Below the pieces are notes generated by a model. That model was not told the origin of the DNA. It saw only the letters and a list, made by a program, of their open reading frames with translations, and did not search any database. 64,000 bases of DNA from positions 62,001 to 126,000 of the forward strand of contig NZ_JBHSHD010000005.1 in the NCBI RefSeq assembly GCF_042652785.1. Direction: 5' to 3'. Below are positions 16,231-25,041 of the stretch, in pieces. The position numbers and the translations under genes were made by a program. The stretch comes from Dokdonella_A ginsengisoli (GTDB lineage: Bacteria; Pseudomonadota; Gammaproteobacteria; Xanthomonadales; Rhodanobacteraceae). The first letter of the stretch is position 1. The number at the start of each line of letters is the position of its first letter.

Positions 16231-18885
16231 ATGTCGCCGACCAGACCCGCCGGATACGCGCCGCCGCGTTCGCGCGCCGCACGGTCGCGTCGCTGGCTGC
16301 CGTCGATCCTGCTGCTGGCCGGCACGCTCGCGTGCGCCGAAGGTTCGCGCAGCCTGTATCCGGCCGGTTATGCCGGCGCGCGCGGTGCGATGGAAATCGG
16401 TGGCGACCGGCTCGTGTTCGTCTACGCACGGCAGGGCGAGTACGTCCTGCTCGGTTCGCGCAACCGCGGCAGCGGCGGCGACATCCTCGTTCATGCGCCG
16501 CAGGCGTCCGCCGGCACGGCAGACGTCGCGTCGTCGGCGACGGCGGATTTTCGCTGCAGCTCGCAGCGCGGCCGCGGCGCGATCGCCGGCCGCGCGCAGG
16601 AGCTGGCCGGTCCGCACAGCGCGGACGGTACGTCGACCGTGCGCGACGGCTTCGCACCGTGCTGGTACGTCGCGCCGCGCAGCGGGCTCTACGGCGTGCA
16701 CTTCACCGGGGCGACCCGCGGCGCGCGCGGCAACGACGGTTCGCTCGCCCATCCGCCGGTGCTGGCCGGCTTCGTCTCCGCCTGGGACGTGAGCGTGCGC
16801 AGCGGCGCCGGCTCGCTGGCCGACCTGGACGGGCGCGTGTTCGCCCATGCGCTCTCGCTCGACACCGGCACCGGCCGCGGTCTCCACGGCAGTCTCCACG
16901 TCGTGTCGACGGACGGCCATCGCTACCGCCGGACCTTCCGCGGCGACGCGGCAGGCCGTGCGACGTTCGAAGCGAACAGGGCGGACGACTCCGCGCGGCA
17001 TCCGGTCTTCTTCAGCGACGTCGCGCCGGACGGGCCGAACGCCACCGAGGTCGACCGCGTGCTCGGCGCGCTCGCCATTGCGCTGCAGCCGGCCGCGCCG
17101 CGGCTGACCAGTCCGACCTTCGCCGGCGACGTCGGCGTCGGCGCGTCGACGGTGGCGGCCGGAGGAACGTTCGCGTTCACCACGGCGCATGCGCATTCCT
17201 ACGAGATCGTCGTCAGTCGCGACGGCATGGATTTCGATCCGGCCGCGCGCACCAATCGCGTGCTGACCGGCGTCGCGGTGGACGGCGGCCAGCAGGTGCC
17301 GTGGGATGGCCGCGACAACGCCGGCCGGGCGTTCCCCGCCGGTCGCCACGCCTATCGCGTCGTCGCCCGCGGCGGCGAGATGCGCATCCCGGCGATCGGC
17401 GTTGCCGCAGCTCCCGATGCCGGCGTGATCCTGACCCGTCTCGACGATGCGCCGGAACCGCCGGCGTCCTCCGGCGGCGATTCCGCGGCGATCGACGAGC
17501 GCGACGCCGCGATCGAAGGCGGTGAACGTCCCGCGCCGGAGGAGTCCGACGCCTTCGTCGAACCGCTCGCGATCGTGGCTCCGTTCCGCGGCGTGGACGT
17601 CGGCACCACGGCCGCGCTCGCGCCGTCCGTCCGCGACGGTGTCGGCAGCGGCGGCTTCGCGTTCCGCAACTCCGGCGATGCGCCGGCGAGCGGCGTCGTC
17701 TACCGCGCCCGGATCGGCGATCCGCTCCGGCCGGGGACGTGTCCGGACGCGGTGGATTTCACGCAGCTGCCGTCCGGTGTCGCCGCGGCCTACCAGCCGG
17801 CGCCCGCCTGCGCGATCCGCTTCGACGGCATGCCGCACACGCTCGGCCCCGGCGCCACGCTGAGCTTCGGTCTGCGCTTCGTCGTCGCCGCGACCAATGC
17901 CGGACCGATATCGCTTTCGACGGCGGTCGCCGCGTCGAACGAGGCACCGCAGGCGCCGGCACCCAATACGGCGCAGGCTCGCAGCGCGGTCGCCGCTCCG
18001 CAGGTGAGCGTGGCCGCGAGTTCGATGCCGGGTGTCGCTTCACCGGTGAACGCCGGCGACACGATCGGCTACGCGCTCGGCGTGACGATCGCGAACGCGC
18101 CGCTGGCCGCGCCGCTGGTGCTCGACGACACGCTCGGCAGCGGCCTCGGCTTCGGCGGCGTGATCGATGCGGGCGCCTTCGACTGCGGCGGCGCGCTGCG
18201 CTGCGTGCTGCCGGCGGGCACGCCGCCCGGCAGCTACACGCTGACGTACGCGGCGACGGTGCAGCCGTCCGCGCAGGTGCGCGTCGCGAACAATGTCGTG
18301 GCCAGTGGCGGAGGCGGCACGCTGACCTGCGATCCGTGCAGCGTCACACACGCGCTGCCGGCGCCGCTCGTCGAGGTGAGCGTGTCGTCGGAGCCGCCGA
18401 TCGGCACGGACGTCGCCGCCGGGCGCGTGATCGTCTACACGCTGACCGCCACCGTCACCGGCGCCACGCTGACGTCGCCGCTGACCTTGAGCGAAGCGTC
18501 CGGCGCGGGCCTGGATTTCGGCGGCGTGATCGACGCGGGCGACTTCCGCTGCAGCGGCCGCCTGGACTGCGCGCTGCCGGCCGGAACGGCGCCGGGCGCC
18601 TATTCGCTCACGTACGCGGCCACGGTTGCGGCGGATGCGGGCAATGCGGTCGCGAGCCGTGTCGACGCCGACGGCGGTGGTCCGGCCGAGCCGGACTGCG
18701 CGCGCTGCGTCGCGCGGCACCCACTGCACGAAACGGTCACGCGAACCGGGCGCCGCATCCATCGCGCGGCGTCCGCGCCGGCGGCGAATGCGCCACAGCC
18801 GGTGCCCGGCGGCGGCCGCTGGGCGCTGCTGCTGCTGGCCGGCGCGCTGGTCGCCGCCGCCGCGCAGCGGCGCGCCCGACGCTGA
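16231..18885 (+). CDS. Large surface protein with DUF11-like repeats and IPTL-CTERM-like tail
   Basis: An 884-residue exported protein. An arginine-rich leader precedes a hydrophobic stretch ending near LAGTLACAEG (residue 37). Residues 40-290 form a domain I do not recognise (SLYPAGYAGARGAMEIGG onward). Acidic linker sequence lies at about 400-450. Residues 590-830 carry two tandem copies of a beta-sandwich module of the DUF11 kind, with a 366-base period: both contain DFGGVIDAG/GFGGVIDAG and LPAGT-PG-Y-LTYAATV. The C terminus is PVPGGGRWALLLLAGALVAA followed by RRARR, a proline-glycine patch, membrane helix and basic end like the IPTL-CTERM sorting tail. Surface anchoring is likely; ligand unknown. 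Confidence 0.82.
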   Translation: MSPTRPAGYAPPRSRAARSRRWLPSILLLAGTLACAEGSRSLYPAGYAGARGAMEIGGDRLVFVYARQGEYVLLGSRNRGSGGDILVHAPQASAGTADVASSATADFRCSSQRGRGAIAGRAQELAGPHSADGTSTVRDGFAPCWYVAPRSGLYGVHFTGATRGARGNDGSLAHPPVLAGFVSAWDVSVRSGAGSLADLDGRVFAHALSLDTGTGRGLHGSLHVVSTDGHRYRRTFRGDAAGRATFEANRADDSARHPVFFSDVAPDGPNATEVDRVLGALAIALQPAAPRLTSPTFAGDVGVGASTVAAGGTFAFTTAHAHSYEIVVSRDGMDFDPAARTNRVLTGVAVDGGQQVPWDGRDNAGRAFPAGRHAYRVVARGGEMRIPAIGVAAAPDAGVILTRLDDAPEPPASSGGDSAAIDERDAAIEGGERPAPEESDAFVEPLAIVAPFRGVDVGTTAALAPSVRDGVGSGGFAFRNSGDAPASGVVYRARIGDPLRPGTCPDAVDFTQLPSGVAAAYQPAPACAIRFDGMPHTLGPGATLSFGLRFVVAATNAGPISLSTAVAASNEAPQAPAPNTAQARSAVAAPQVSVAASSMPGVASPVNAGDTIGYALGVTIANAPLAAPLVLDDTLGSGLGFGGVIDAGAFDCGGALRCVLPAGTPPGSYTLTYAATVQPSAQVRVANNVVASGGGGTLTCDPCSVTHALPAPLVEVSVSSEPPIGTDVAAGRVIVYTLTATVTGATLTSPLTLSEASGAGLDFGGVIDAGDFRCSGRLDCALPAGTAPGAYSLTYAATVAADAGNAVASRVDADGGGPAEPDCARCVARHPLHETVTRTGRRIHRAASAPAANAPQPVPGGGRWALLLLAGALVAAAAQRRARR

Positions 18886-18949
18886 GCCGCCGCACGCGGT
18901 TCCCGCCGCGATTTCCCTTTCGGCCGGCCCATGCATGCCGGCCCCCGCA

Positions 18950-18978
18950 CCCGGCCAGCGATGGCCGGGTTTTTTTTT
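18950..18978 (+). terminator. Rho-independent terminator
   Basis: CCCGGCCA (18950-18957), loop GCGA, TGGCCGGG (18962-18969), then nine T residues. A strong perfect hairpin 64 bases after the stop of the large surface-protein gene, ending that transcript before the unit that starts at 19082. Confidence 0.93.
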
Positions 18979-19081
18979 ATGGTGCGCTCGCGAGGTGTCG
19001 GAATCGCGCGTTGAGGTTTCCCGCGCGCTTGTGCGTAACAGCACAGGCCCGGCGCCTTTCCGCGCCGCACGGAGCCGTTCC

Positions 19082-20128
19082 ATGAAACCGTTCCTCCCGC
19101 GCCGCGTCGTCGCCGCCGCGCTGTTCTGCACGGCCGTCGCCGCTTCCGCCGCGCCCGACAGCGGCGATCGCTACCGCGTCACCAGCAAGATGCAGATGGC
19201 AGGCATGTCGATGCCGGCCAAGCCGGTGGAAGTGTGCACCGCGCGCGCCAATCCGGTCAGCGAGCAGGCGGTCCCGAAGGACAAGGACTGCCAGGTGCAG
19301 AACTTCCGCGTCGAGGGCAGCAAGGCCTCGTACCACGTCGTGTGCACCGGCAAGAACGCGATGACCAGCGACGGCGAGATGGAGACGCTGCCCGACGGCT
19401 ACCGCGGCAGCATGAAGGCGCAGGTGCAGGGCCAGCAGATCACGATGAGCTACGAAGGCAAGCGCATCGGCGGCTGCGACTACGCGAGCGAATCGCCCGA
19501 AGCGATGGGCAAGGCACTGACCGCGCAGGCCTGCGAGGCGCAGCTGGGTTCGGTCGTGTCGTATTCGATGTACGTCGGCCCGAAGGCGGCGTGTCCGACG
19601 TACAAGGCGAAGTTCTGCGCCAACGTGAACCGCACTGCGGAACAGATCGCCGATCCGGCGCGCTTCGCCGAGACCGAGCGCACGATGGGTGCTGCGATCT
19701 GGCCGGCGATCGAAGGCTGCGGCGGTTCGCGAACGGCGATCCTCGGCAAGGCCTGCGGCCGCGCGGAATCGGGCGGCGATCTCGACTTCGTCGGCGACTA
19801 CTGTCCCGACCTCGCGCCGCGCCATTGCGCCGACGCCGATCCGAACCGCAGCGGCCGCTTCCTCGTGCGGCACTGCGCCGAGCGCGCCCGCTCGCTCGCC
19901 GCGCAGCAGTGCGAAGGCCGCGGCTACACCGCGATGCAGTCCTCGCCGTACCGCGGCTTCTGCAACAGCTACGCGGCCGAGCGCCTGCGCGAGCGCAACG
20001 CGGCCGCGCAGCGGCAGGCCACGGACGGTGCCGCCGCGACGGCACCGGCGACGCACGACGCGCCGGCGAAGAAGCCGTCAATCGGCGATCGCTTCAAGGC
20101 GCTCAAGGATCGCCTCGGCGGCGGTTGA
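19082..20128 (+). CDS. DUF3617-like exported cysteine-rich protein
   Basis: A 348-residue protein with a signal peptide ending near AAASAAPDS (about residue 24). Residues 25-130 resemble DUF3617: YRVTSKMQMAGMSMPAKPVE with EVCTA, DCQVQNF and VVCTGK, then a GEMETLPDGYRGSM strand set. The second half (about 150-300) is unusual, with many cysteines (CPTYKAKFC, CGGSRTAILGKACG, YCPDLAPRHC, HCAERA, QQCEGR) that suggest a disulfide-bonded repeat. The end is a basic, coiled tail (IGDRFKALKDRLGGG). It is followed after one base by the D,D-carboxypeptidase gene. Role unknown; probably periplasmic. Confidence 0.8.
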   Translation: MKPFLPRRVVAAALFCTAVAASAAPDSGDRYRVTSKMQMAGMSMPAKPVEVCTARANPVSEQAVPKDKDCQVQNFRVEGSKASYHVVCTGKNAMTSDGEMETLPDGYRGSMKAQVQGQQITMSYEGKRIGGCDYASESPEAMGKALTAQACEAQLGSVVSYSMYVGPKAACPTYKAKFCANVNRTAEQIADPARFAETERTMGAAIWPAIEGCGGSRTAILGKACGRAESGGDLDFVGDYCPDLAPRHCADADPNRSGRFLVRHCAERARSLAAQQCEGRGYTAMQSSPYRGFCNSYAAERLRERNAAAQRQATDGAAATAPATHDAPAKKPSIGDRFKALKDRLGGG

Positions 20129-20129
20129 G

Positions 20130-20954
20130 ATGCGCCGCGTCGCCGCGCTCGCGCTGTTCGCCTGCGCGGCCGTGCGCGCCACGCAGGCGCCGGTCGCGCC
20201 GATCGATGCGTATCCCGACGTGGCGGAGGCGTACTGGGTCGAACTCGACGGCCGGCCGCTGTGGGCCGGCCGTGCCGACGCGCGCCTGCCGATGGCGAGC
20301 CTGGCCAAGCTGATGACCGCGCTGGTCGCGGTGGAGCAGGGCGGGCTCGACGCCTGGGCCGAAGTCTCCGCCGGCGCCGCGGCGGAGACCGGCACGCGCA
20401 TCGGCCTGCGCCGCGGCGAACGCGTCACGCGCCGCGACCTGCTGCTCGCCGCGATGGTGCGTTCGGCCAACGACGCCTGCCGCGCGCTGGCCGACGCCGT
20501 CGGCGCGGCCATCGACACACGCGATCCGACCGGCGCGTTCGTCGCGCGCATGAACGTGCGCGCCGGATCGCTTGGCCTGACGAACACGCACTACGCCAAT
20601 CCCTGCGGCCACGACGAGGCCGCGCAGTACACCAGCGCGCGCGATCTCGCCGTGCTGTCGCGCGCGGTTCTGGCCGAGCCGGTGCTGGCCGAGGCGGCGC
20701 AGCGTCGCGAGCTGCGCCTGACCACGCAGGCCGGGCGCACGCTGTCCGCGCGCACGACGAACGCGCTGCTCGACGGCCTCGCCGGCGCGCGCGGCCTCAA
20801 GACCGGCACCACGCCGGCCGCCGGGCGCTGCCTCGTCGCCGTGGTCGAACGCGGCGGCCGCCGCGTGCTCGCCGTGCTGCTGCACGCGCCCGAGCGCTGG
20901 TGGGACAGCGTCGGCCTCGTCGAGCTGGCGTTCGACGCATCGATCCAACGCTGA
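20130..20954 (+). CDS. Short D-alanyl-D-alanine carboxypeptidase-like protein (peptidase S11)
   Basis: A 274-residue penicillin-binding-protein homologue of family S11. All three active-site motifs are present: SLAK (Ser57, Lys60), SAN (Ser112, Asn114) and KTGTT (about 222-226). A signal peptide ends near AAVRATQAP. At 274 residues it stops after the transpeptidase-like domain and lacks the second domain and amphipathic membrane anchor of PBP5-type enzymes, so it may be soluble in the periplasm or bound through a partner. Start ATG lies one base after the previous stop, and its stop overlaps the next start as TGATG. Confidence 0.92.
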   Translation: MRRVAALALFACAAVRATQAPVAPIDAYPDVAEAYWVELDGRPLWAGRADARLPMASLAKLMTALVAVEQGGLDAWAEVSAGAAAETGTRIGLRRGERVTRRDLLLAAMVRSANDACRALADAVGAAIDTRDPTGAFVARMNVRAGSLGLTNTHYANPCGHDEAAQYTSARDLAVLSRAVLAEPVLAEAAQRRELRLTTQAGRTLSARTTNALLDGLAGARGLKTGTTPAAGRCLVAVVERGGRRVLAVLLHAPERWWDSVGLVELAFDASIQR

Positions 20955-22300
20955 TGCGCGCGCCGCACGCGATCGCGATTCTCGCCGGCGCCGTGCTGCT
21001 CGCCTACGCGAACGCGTTCGGCGCGGCGTACCAGTTCGACGACTTCGCCGCGATCCTCGCCCATCCGGCCGCGCAAGGCCTCGCCGGCTGGTGGCAGGCG
21101 CTGCCCGGCATCCGCCCGCTGCTGAAACTGAGCTACGCGCTGACCGCCGAACTCGGCGGCGGCGCGGTCGCGGTGCACGCGACGAACATCGCGATCCACG
21201 CACTCAATGCCTGCCTGCTGTGGGCGCTGTGGCGGCGCTGGCTGCCGGGGCTGGCGCCGTCGCTCGAATGCGTCGAGCCGGCTGCGCTGCTCGGCGCGCT
21301 GCTGTTCGCGCTGCATCCCGCGGCGACCGAAGCGGTCACCTACGCGAGCGGGCGCTCGATCTCGCTCGCCGCCGCGTTCGGACTGGCCGCGCTACTCGCC
21401 GACGACGTCGCGCGGGCGCAGCCGTCACGCCGCGTACTGGCTTGGGCCGGCCCTGTGCTGTTCGCGCTCGCGCTTGCCGTGCGCGAAACGGCGCTGGTGA
21501 TTCCGGCGCTGCCGCTGCTGCGCGCGTGGGCGTGCGGACAGTCCCTGCGCGACGAACTGTGGCGCCTGCGCCGCTACGCCGGCGTGCTGGGCGCAGCCGC
21601 GCTCGCCGCGCTGGCGACACCGGGCTACCACGTGTTCTTCGGCGTCAGCCTCGCCACGCGCGATCTCGCCGCGCAGGCGATGGGGCAGGTGCTCGCGCAC
21701 GGCTATCTGATCGCGCATCCGCTGCTCGGCCGCACCAATGTCGATCCCGACCTGCGCATACCGCCGGCGTGGTCGCTGGCGCTGGTCGCCTGCGCGCTGC
21801 TGCTCGTCGCGCTCGTCGCGGTGATGCTCGCCGCGCGCCGCCGCCGGCCGTGGCTGGCGTTCGCGATCGGCTGGTATTTCCTGTGGCTCGCGCCGGCCAA
21901 TTCGCTGCTGCCGCGCCTGGACCTCGCCAACGACCGGCATCTGTATCCCGCCCTGGCCGGCCCGGCGCTCGCGCTGGCCTGCCTGCTCGCGCGCCGGCAC
22001 GCCGGCCGCGTGGCGGCACTCGCGCTGTGCGCCGCTCTGACGCTCGCCACGCTCCACCGCAATGCGGACTACCGCAGCGAAACCGCGTTGTGGCAGGCCA
22101 CCGTGCGCGACTCGCCGCGCAAGTCGCGCGCGTGGCTCAACCTCGGCTACGCCCGCCGCCTCGACGGCGACCTCGTGCAGGCGGCGGCGGCCTACCGTTG
22201 CGCGCTGAGGCTCGATCCGGCGAACGCGCAGGCGGCGATCGACCTGGACCTCGTTGCGCCCGGCGATCGCGAGCCGGCGCGGTGTCCGCCGGACGGGTGA
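20954..22300 (+). CDS. TMTC/GT-C-like polytopic membrane protein with C-terminal TPR
   Basis: A 448-residue membrane protein with about ten membrane segments and a TPR pair at the C terminus (SRAWLNLGYARRLDGDL, then YRCALRLDPANAQAA). The first periplasmic loop has FGAAYQFDDFAAIL, where the acidic pair matches the catalytic position of GT-C glycosyltransferases. LHPAATEAVTYASGR and NADYRSETALWQATV are blocks seen in the TMTC-like bacterial family. A lipid-linked sugar donor is expected for that fold, but no substrate is known. Its ATG overlaps the stop of the carboxypeptidase gene, so the two are translationally coupled. Confidence 0.82.
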   Translation: MRAPHAIAILAGAVLLAYANAFGAAYQFDDFAAILAHPAAQGLAGWWQALPGIRPLLKLSYALTAELGGGAVAVHATNIAIHALNACLLWALWRRWLPGLAPSLECVEPAALLGALLFALHPAATEAVTYASGRSISLAAAFGLAALLADDVARAQPSRRVLAWAGPVLFALALAVRETALVIPALPLLRAWACGQSLRDELWRLRRYAGVLGAAALAALATPGYHVFFGVSLATRDLAAQAMGQVLAHGYLIAHPLLGRTNVDPDLRIPPAWSLALVACALLLVALVAVMLAARRRRPWLAFAIGWYFLWLAPANSLLPRLDLANDRHLYPALAGPALALACLLARRHAGRVAALALCAALTLATLHRNADYRSETALWQATVRDSPRKSRAWLNLGYARRLDGDLVQAAAAYRCALRLDPANAQAAIDLDLVAPGDREPARCPPDG

Positions 22301-22381
22301 TCGCCGCGGCAGCGTCGTTCGCGCTGCACGGGTGAAGAACGGTCCCGCCGAAGGCATCTTGCGGAAACGAGGGAACGGCCT

Positions 22382-24289
22382 TCAGCCGCGCGCGCCCTTG
22401 TCCGCGAGCAGGCGGCGCAGTTCTTCCTTTTCCGCGTCCGACAATGAGCCTTCCGCCTGCTGGCGCGAGAGATCGTCGCGGCGCTGGCGCACGGTCTGCC
22501 GTTCGAGCTGCGCGATCGCGTCGACGAGTTCGGCGCGTGCCTCGTGCTCGCCGCCGGGAAAGTCGACCACGGCGAGTTTCTGCAGCGCCCTGGCTTCCTC
22601 GCGCTCGGCGTAGTGCTCCAGCAGCGCGCCGGTGCTGATCTCCGGCCGCGTGCGACAGAAGTCGAGCAGCTCGATCAGCAGCGCGATGCCGGGCTGGCGC
22701 AGTCCGGCGAAGGCCCACGGCGGCTCGAACGCGCTCGCCAGCGACGGCCGCTGTACCAGCAGGGTGATCGCCGCACGCACCAGCGAGCGCTGCTGCGGAC
22801 GTGCGTTGCGGCCAGCGGACGGGTTCGCGGAGGCGCTTGCCGAAGCCGGCGTGCCGGAAGCGAGCGGCACGGTCCTCACGCCGCTGCGCCGCTCCAGTTC
22901 GCCGAACATCAGGTCGCGGAATGCGCCTTCCGGAATCTGGCCGAGCAGCGGACGCGCGCGCTCGGCCAGCCGCGCCTTGCCGTCCAGGCTGGCGAGGTTC
23001 ACGTCCTTGCCGACTTCGGCGAAGAAGAATTCGCTCAGCGGCGTGGCGTCCTTCAGGCGCTGCTCGAAACCCTCCAGGCCTTCCTTGCGCACCAGCGAAT
23101 CCGGATCCTCGCCGTCGGGCAGGAACAGGAACAGCGCCTGGCGTCCGTCGCGCATGCGCGGCAGCACCGACTCCACCGCGCGCCACGCCGCCTGGCGTCC
23201 GGCGCGGTCGCCGTCGAAGCAGAAGTACACGTCGGCGCACTGGCGGAACAGGATCTCGGCGTGGTCGCGCGTGGTCGCCGTGCCGAGCGTGGCGACTGCC
23301 TGCGTGACGCCGAACTGGTGCAGGCTGATCACGTCCATGTAGCCTTCCACGACGATCAGGCGCGGAACCTTCGAGTGCGCCTCGCGCACCTGCCACAGGC
23401 CGAACAGCTCGCGGCCCTTGTGGAACAGTGGCGTCTCGGGCGAGTTGAGGTATTTCGGGCCTTCGCCCTTGCGCCCGTCCTGTGCGGCGGAAGGAATTTC
23501 AGCTGCAACGTCATGCCCGCGAACGCGGGCATCCACGGAAAGCGGAGAGTTGGATTCTTGCGTTCGCGGGACTGACGGGGTTTCCCGGGAGCTTGCGGTG
23601 CCGTCGTCGCCGCCCGATTTCGCCTTCGGCTGGGTCAGTATCCTTCCGCCGAACGCGATCGTGCGCCCGCGCCGATCGAGGATCGGGAACATCACGCGGT
23701 CGCGGAAGCGGTCGTAGCGGCTGCCGCGGTCGCCGCTGGTCAGCATGCCGGATTTCTCCAGCAGGGCGATGCGCGGCGCGCTGGTGCCGAGCGCGTTCTT
23801 CAGCGCGTCCCAGGCGTCGGGCGCGTAGCCGAGCCGGAAGCGCGCGAGGATCGCCGCGTCCAGGCCGCGCCGCTCGAAGTAGTCGCGCGCGCCGCGGCTG
23901 GAGTCGAGCTGGCGCCGGTAGAACCCGGTCGCCGCGTCGAGCAGGTCGTAGAGGTCGCCGACGTCCTCGCGCGGCGCCGCGCGGCCGCCTTCGTAGGGCA
24001 CCTTCAGGCCGACGCGGTTGGCCAGCTCCTCGACCGCATCGGGGAACTCCAGGCGGTCGTAGTTCATCAGGAAGCCGATCGCGCTGCCGTGCGCGCCGCA
24101 GCCGAAGCAGTGGTAGAACTGCTTGGCCGGGCTGACCGTGAACGAGGGCGAGCGCTCGTCGTGGAACGGGCAGCGCGCGGACCAGTCGCGGCCGGCCTTC
24201 TTCAGCGGCACGCGTTCCTGGATCACGTCGACGATGTCGACGCGCGCGAGCAGGTCGTCGATGAACTTGTCGGGGATGCGGCCGGCCAT
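22382..24289 (-). CDS. dnaG: DNA primase, with an in-frame repeat insertion
   Basis: A 635-residue DNA primase that makes RNA primers at the replication fork. The CHC2 zinc ribbon lies at about residues 40-65 (CPFHDERSPSF, HCFGCGAHG). The TOPRIM motifs are VVEGYMDV and CFDGDRAGRQ. The C-terminal DnaB-interacting domain ends in EKEELRRLLADKGARG. Family members near 580 residues are usual. The excess is an insert at about 225-275, between GGRILTQPK and GPKYLNSPETPLF, which includes the palindromic element at 23509-23577 read in frame. Start ATG at 24289 (AGRIPDKFID follows the Met) is the family N terminus. Gene order dnaG, pspC-like, yqeY, rpsU resembles the macromolecular synthesis operon; no rpoD follows. 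Confidence 0.97.
   Translation of the reverse strand: MAGRIPDKFIDDLLARVDIVDVIQERVPLKKAGRDWSARCPFHDERSPSFTVSPAKQFYHCFGCGAHGSAIGFLMNYDRLEFPDAVEELANRVGLKVPYEGGRAAPREDVGDLYDLLDAATGFYRRQLDSSRGARDYFERRGLDAAILARFRLGYAPDAWDALKNALGTSAPRIALLEKSGMLTSGDRGSRYDRFRDRVMFPILDRRGRTIAFGGRILTQPKAKSGGDDGTASSRETPSVPRTQESNSPLSVDARVRGHDVAAEIPSAAQDGRKGEGPKYLNSPETPLFHKGRELFGLWQVREAHSKVPRLIVVEGYMDVISLHQFGVTQAVATLGTATTRDHAEILFRQCADVYFCFDGDRAGRQAAWRAVESVLPRMRDGRQALFLFLPDGEDPDSLVRKEGLEGFEQRLKDATPLSEFFFAEVGKDVNLASLDGKARLAERARPLLGQIPEGAFRDLMFGELERRSGVRTVPLASGTPASASASANPSAGRNARPQQRSLVRAAITLLVQRPSLASAFEPPWAFAGLRQPGIALLIELLDFCRTRPEISTGALLEHYAEREEARALQKLAVVDFPGGEHEARAELVDAIAQLERQTVRQRRDDLSRQQAEGSLSDAEKEELRRLLADKGARG
23509..23577. 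repeat. Palindromic repeat element inserted in frame within dnaG
   Basis: The 17-base outer arms are CGTCATGCCCGCGAACG (23509-23525) and CGTTCGCGGGACTGACG (23561-23577), which pair at 15 of 17 positions. The left arm also contains its own palindrome, TGCCCGCG-AA-CGCGGGCA (23514-23531). The unit is 69 bases, so 23 codons, and is read on the minus strand through dnaG as SVPRTQESNSPL followed by SVDARVRGHDV. The look of the arms (CCCGCGAACGCGGG, flanking CGTCA/TGACG) matches dispersed palindromic repeats common in proteobacteria; I recognise the style, not a named family. Confidence 0.88.
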
Positions 24290-24331
24290 CGGACGCCTGG
24301 CTAGATCGTCATTCGCAGCGGCACCGCGCAA

Positions 24332-24526
24332 TCAGTCTTCCTGCGGGATCAGCAGCCACAACAGCAGGTACACGAGGATGCCGGGAAACGCCGCGGAGAG
24401 GATCGAGACGAGCACGTAGACGATGCGCAGGCCGCGCGCATTGACGCCGAAATGCTGGGCCAGTCCACCGACGACGCCGGCGATCACGCGGTTGCTGCGC
24501 GAACGGCGCAGGGGCGAATTCGTCAT
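24332..24526 (-). CDS. PspC-domain small membrane protein
   Basis: A 64-residue protein that is essentially one PspC domain. A basic N terminus (SPLRRSRSNRVIAGVVGG) is followed by LAQHFGVNARGLRIVYV and a long hydrophobic hairpin (AAFPGILVYLLLWLLIPQED). VIAGVVGGLAQ and LLWLLIPQE are hallmark PspC sequences. Full-length PspC proteins of the phage-shock system are longer and have a cytoplasmic or periplasmic tail; this short form is common in many bacteria with no pspA nearby, as here. It lies between dnaG and yqeY on the same strand, with 42 bases to dnaG, and probably shares the operon. Confidence 0.9.
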   Translation of the reverse strand: MTNSPLRRSRSNRVIAGVVGGLAQHFGVNARGLRIVYVLVSILSAAFPGILVYLLLWLLIPQED

Positions 24527-24577
24527 CGGAGCGGCTCCACGGACGGAAGCCGCATTGTAGCGCCCGCGCCGAAGGCT

Positions 24578-25024
24578 TCAGCCGCCCAGCTTCTGCTTGA
24601 CCAGGGCCGAGACCTTGCCCATGTCGGCGCGGCCGGCGACCTGCGGCTTGACCAGGCCGACCACCTTGCCCATGTCCCTGGCGCTGCTCGCGCCGGAATC
24701 GGCGATGGCCTTGCTCACGATCGCGTCGATCTCGGCATCGCCGAGCTGCGCAGGCAGGTAGGCCTGGATCACGCCGACCTCGAATTCTTCCTTGGTCGCG
24801 AGGTCTTCGCGGCCGGCGTCGCGGAACTGGGTGATCGAATCGCGACGCTGCTTGAGCATCTTCTCGATCACCGCGAGCACCTGGGTGTCGTCCAGCTCGA
24901 TGCGCTCGTCGACCTCGCGCTGCTTGATCGCCGCGTTGATCAGGCGGATCACGCCGAGGCGGTCCTTGTCGCCGCCCTTCATCGCGGCCTTCATGTCTTC
25001 GCTGAGTCGGGCTTTGAGCGACAT
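24578..25024 (-). CDS. yqeY: GatB/YqeY-domain protein
   Basis: A 148-residue cytoplasmic protein consisting of a GatB/YqeY domain. The start SLKARLSEDMKAAMKGGDK, the middle VIEKMLKQRRDSITQFRDAG and the end DMGKVSALVKQKLGG all fit the family along its full length. The domain resembles the tRNA-binding tail of the GatB amidotransferase subunit; the free-standing protein has no firmly known reaction. It commonly sits between rpsU and dnaG, exactly as here. GGAGATCACG precedes the ATG. A hairpin with a T-run lies 18 bases upstream of its start. Confidence 0.94.
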   Translation of the reverse strand: MSLKARLSEDMKAAMKGGDKDRLGVIRLINAAIKQREVDERIELDDTQVLAVIEKMLKQRRDSITQFRDAGREDLATKEEFEVGVIQAYLPAQLGDAEIDAIVSKAIADSGASSARDMGKVVGLVKPQVAGRADMGKVSALVKQKLGG

Positions 25025-25041
25025 CGTGATCTCCTCAACAC

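Noticed and set aside
23440..23620. Intein or group II intron in dnaG
   Set aside because: The insert is about 50 residues, far too short, and has no splice-junction Cys/Ser or His-Asn motifs; it is explained by the palindromic repeat.
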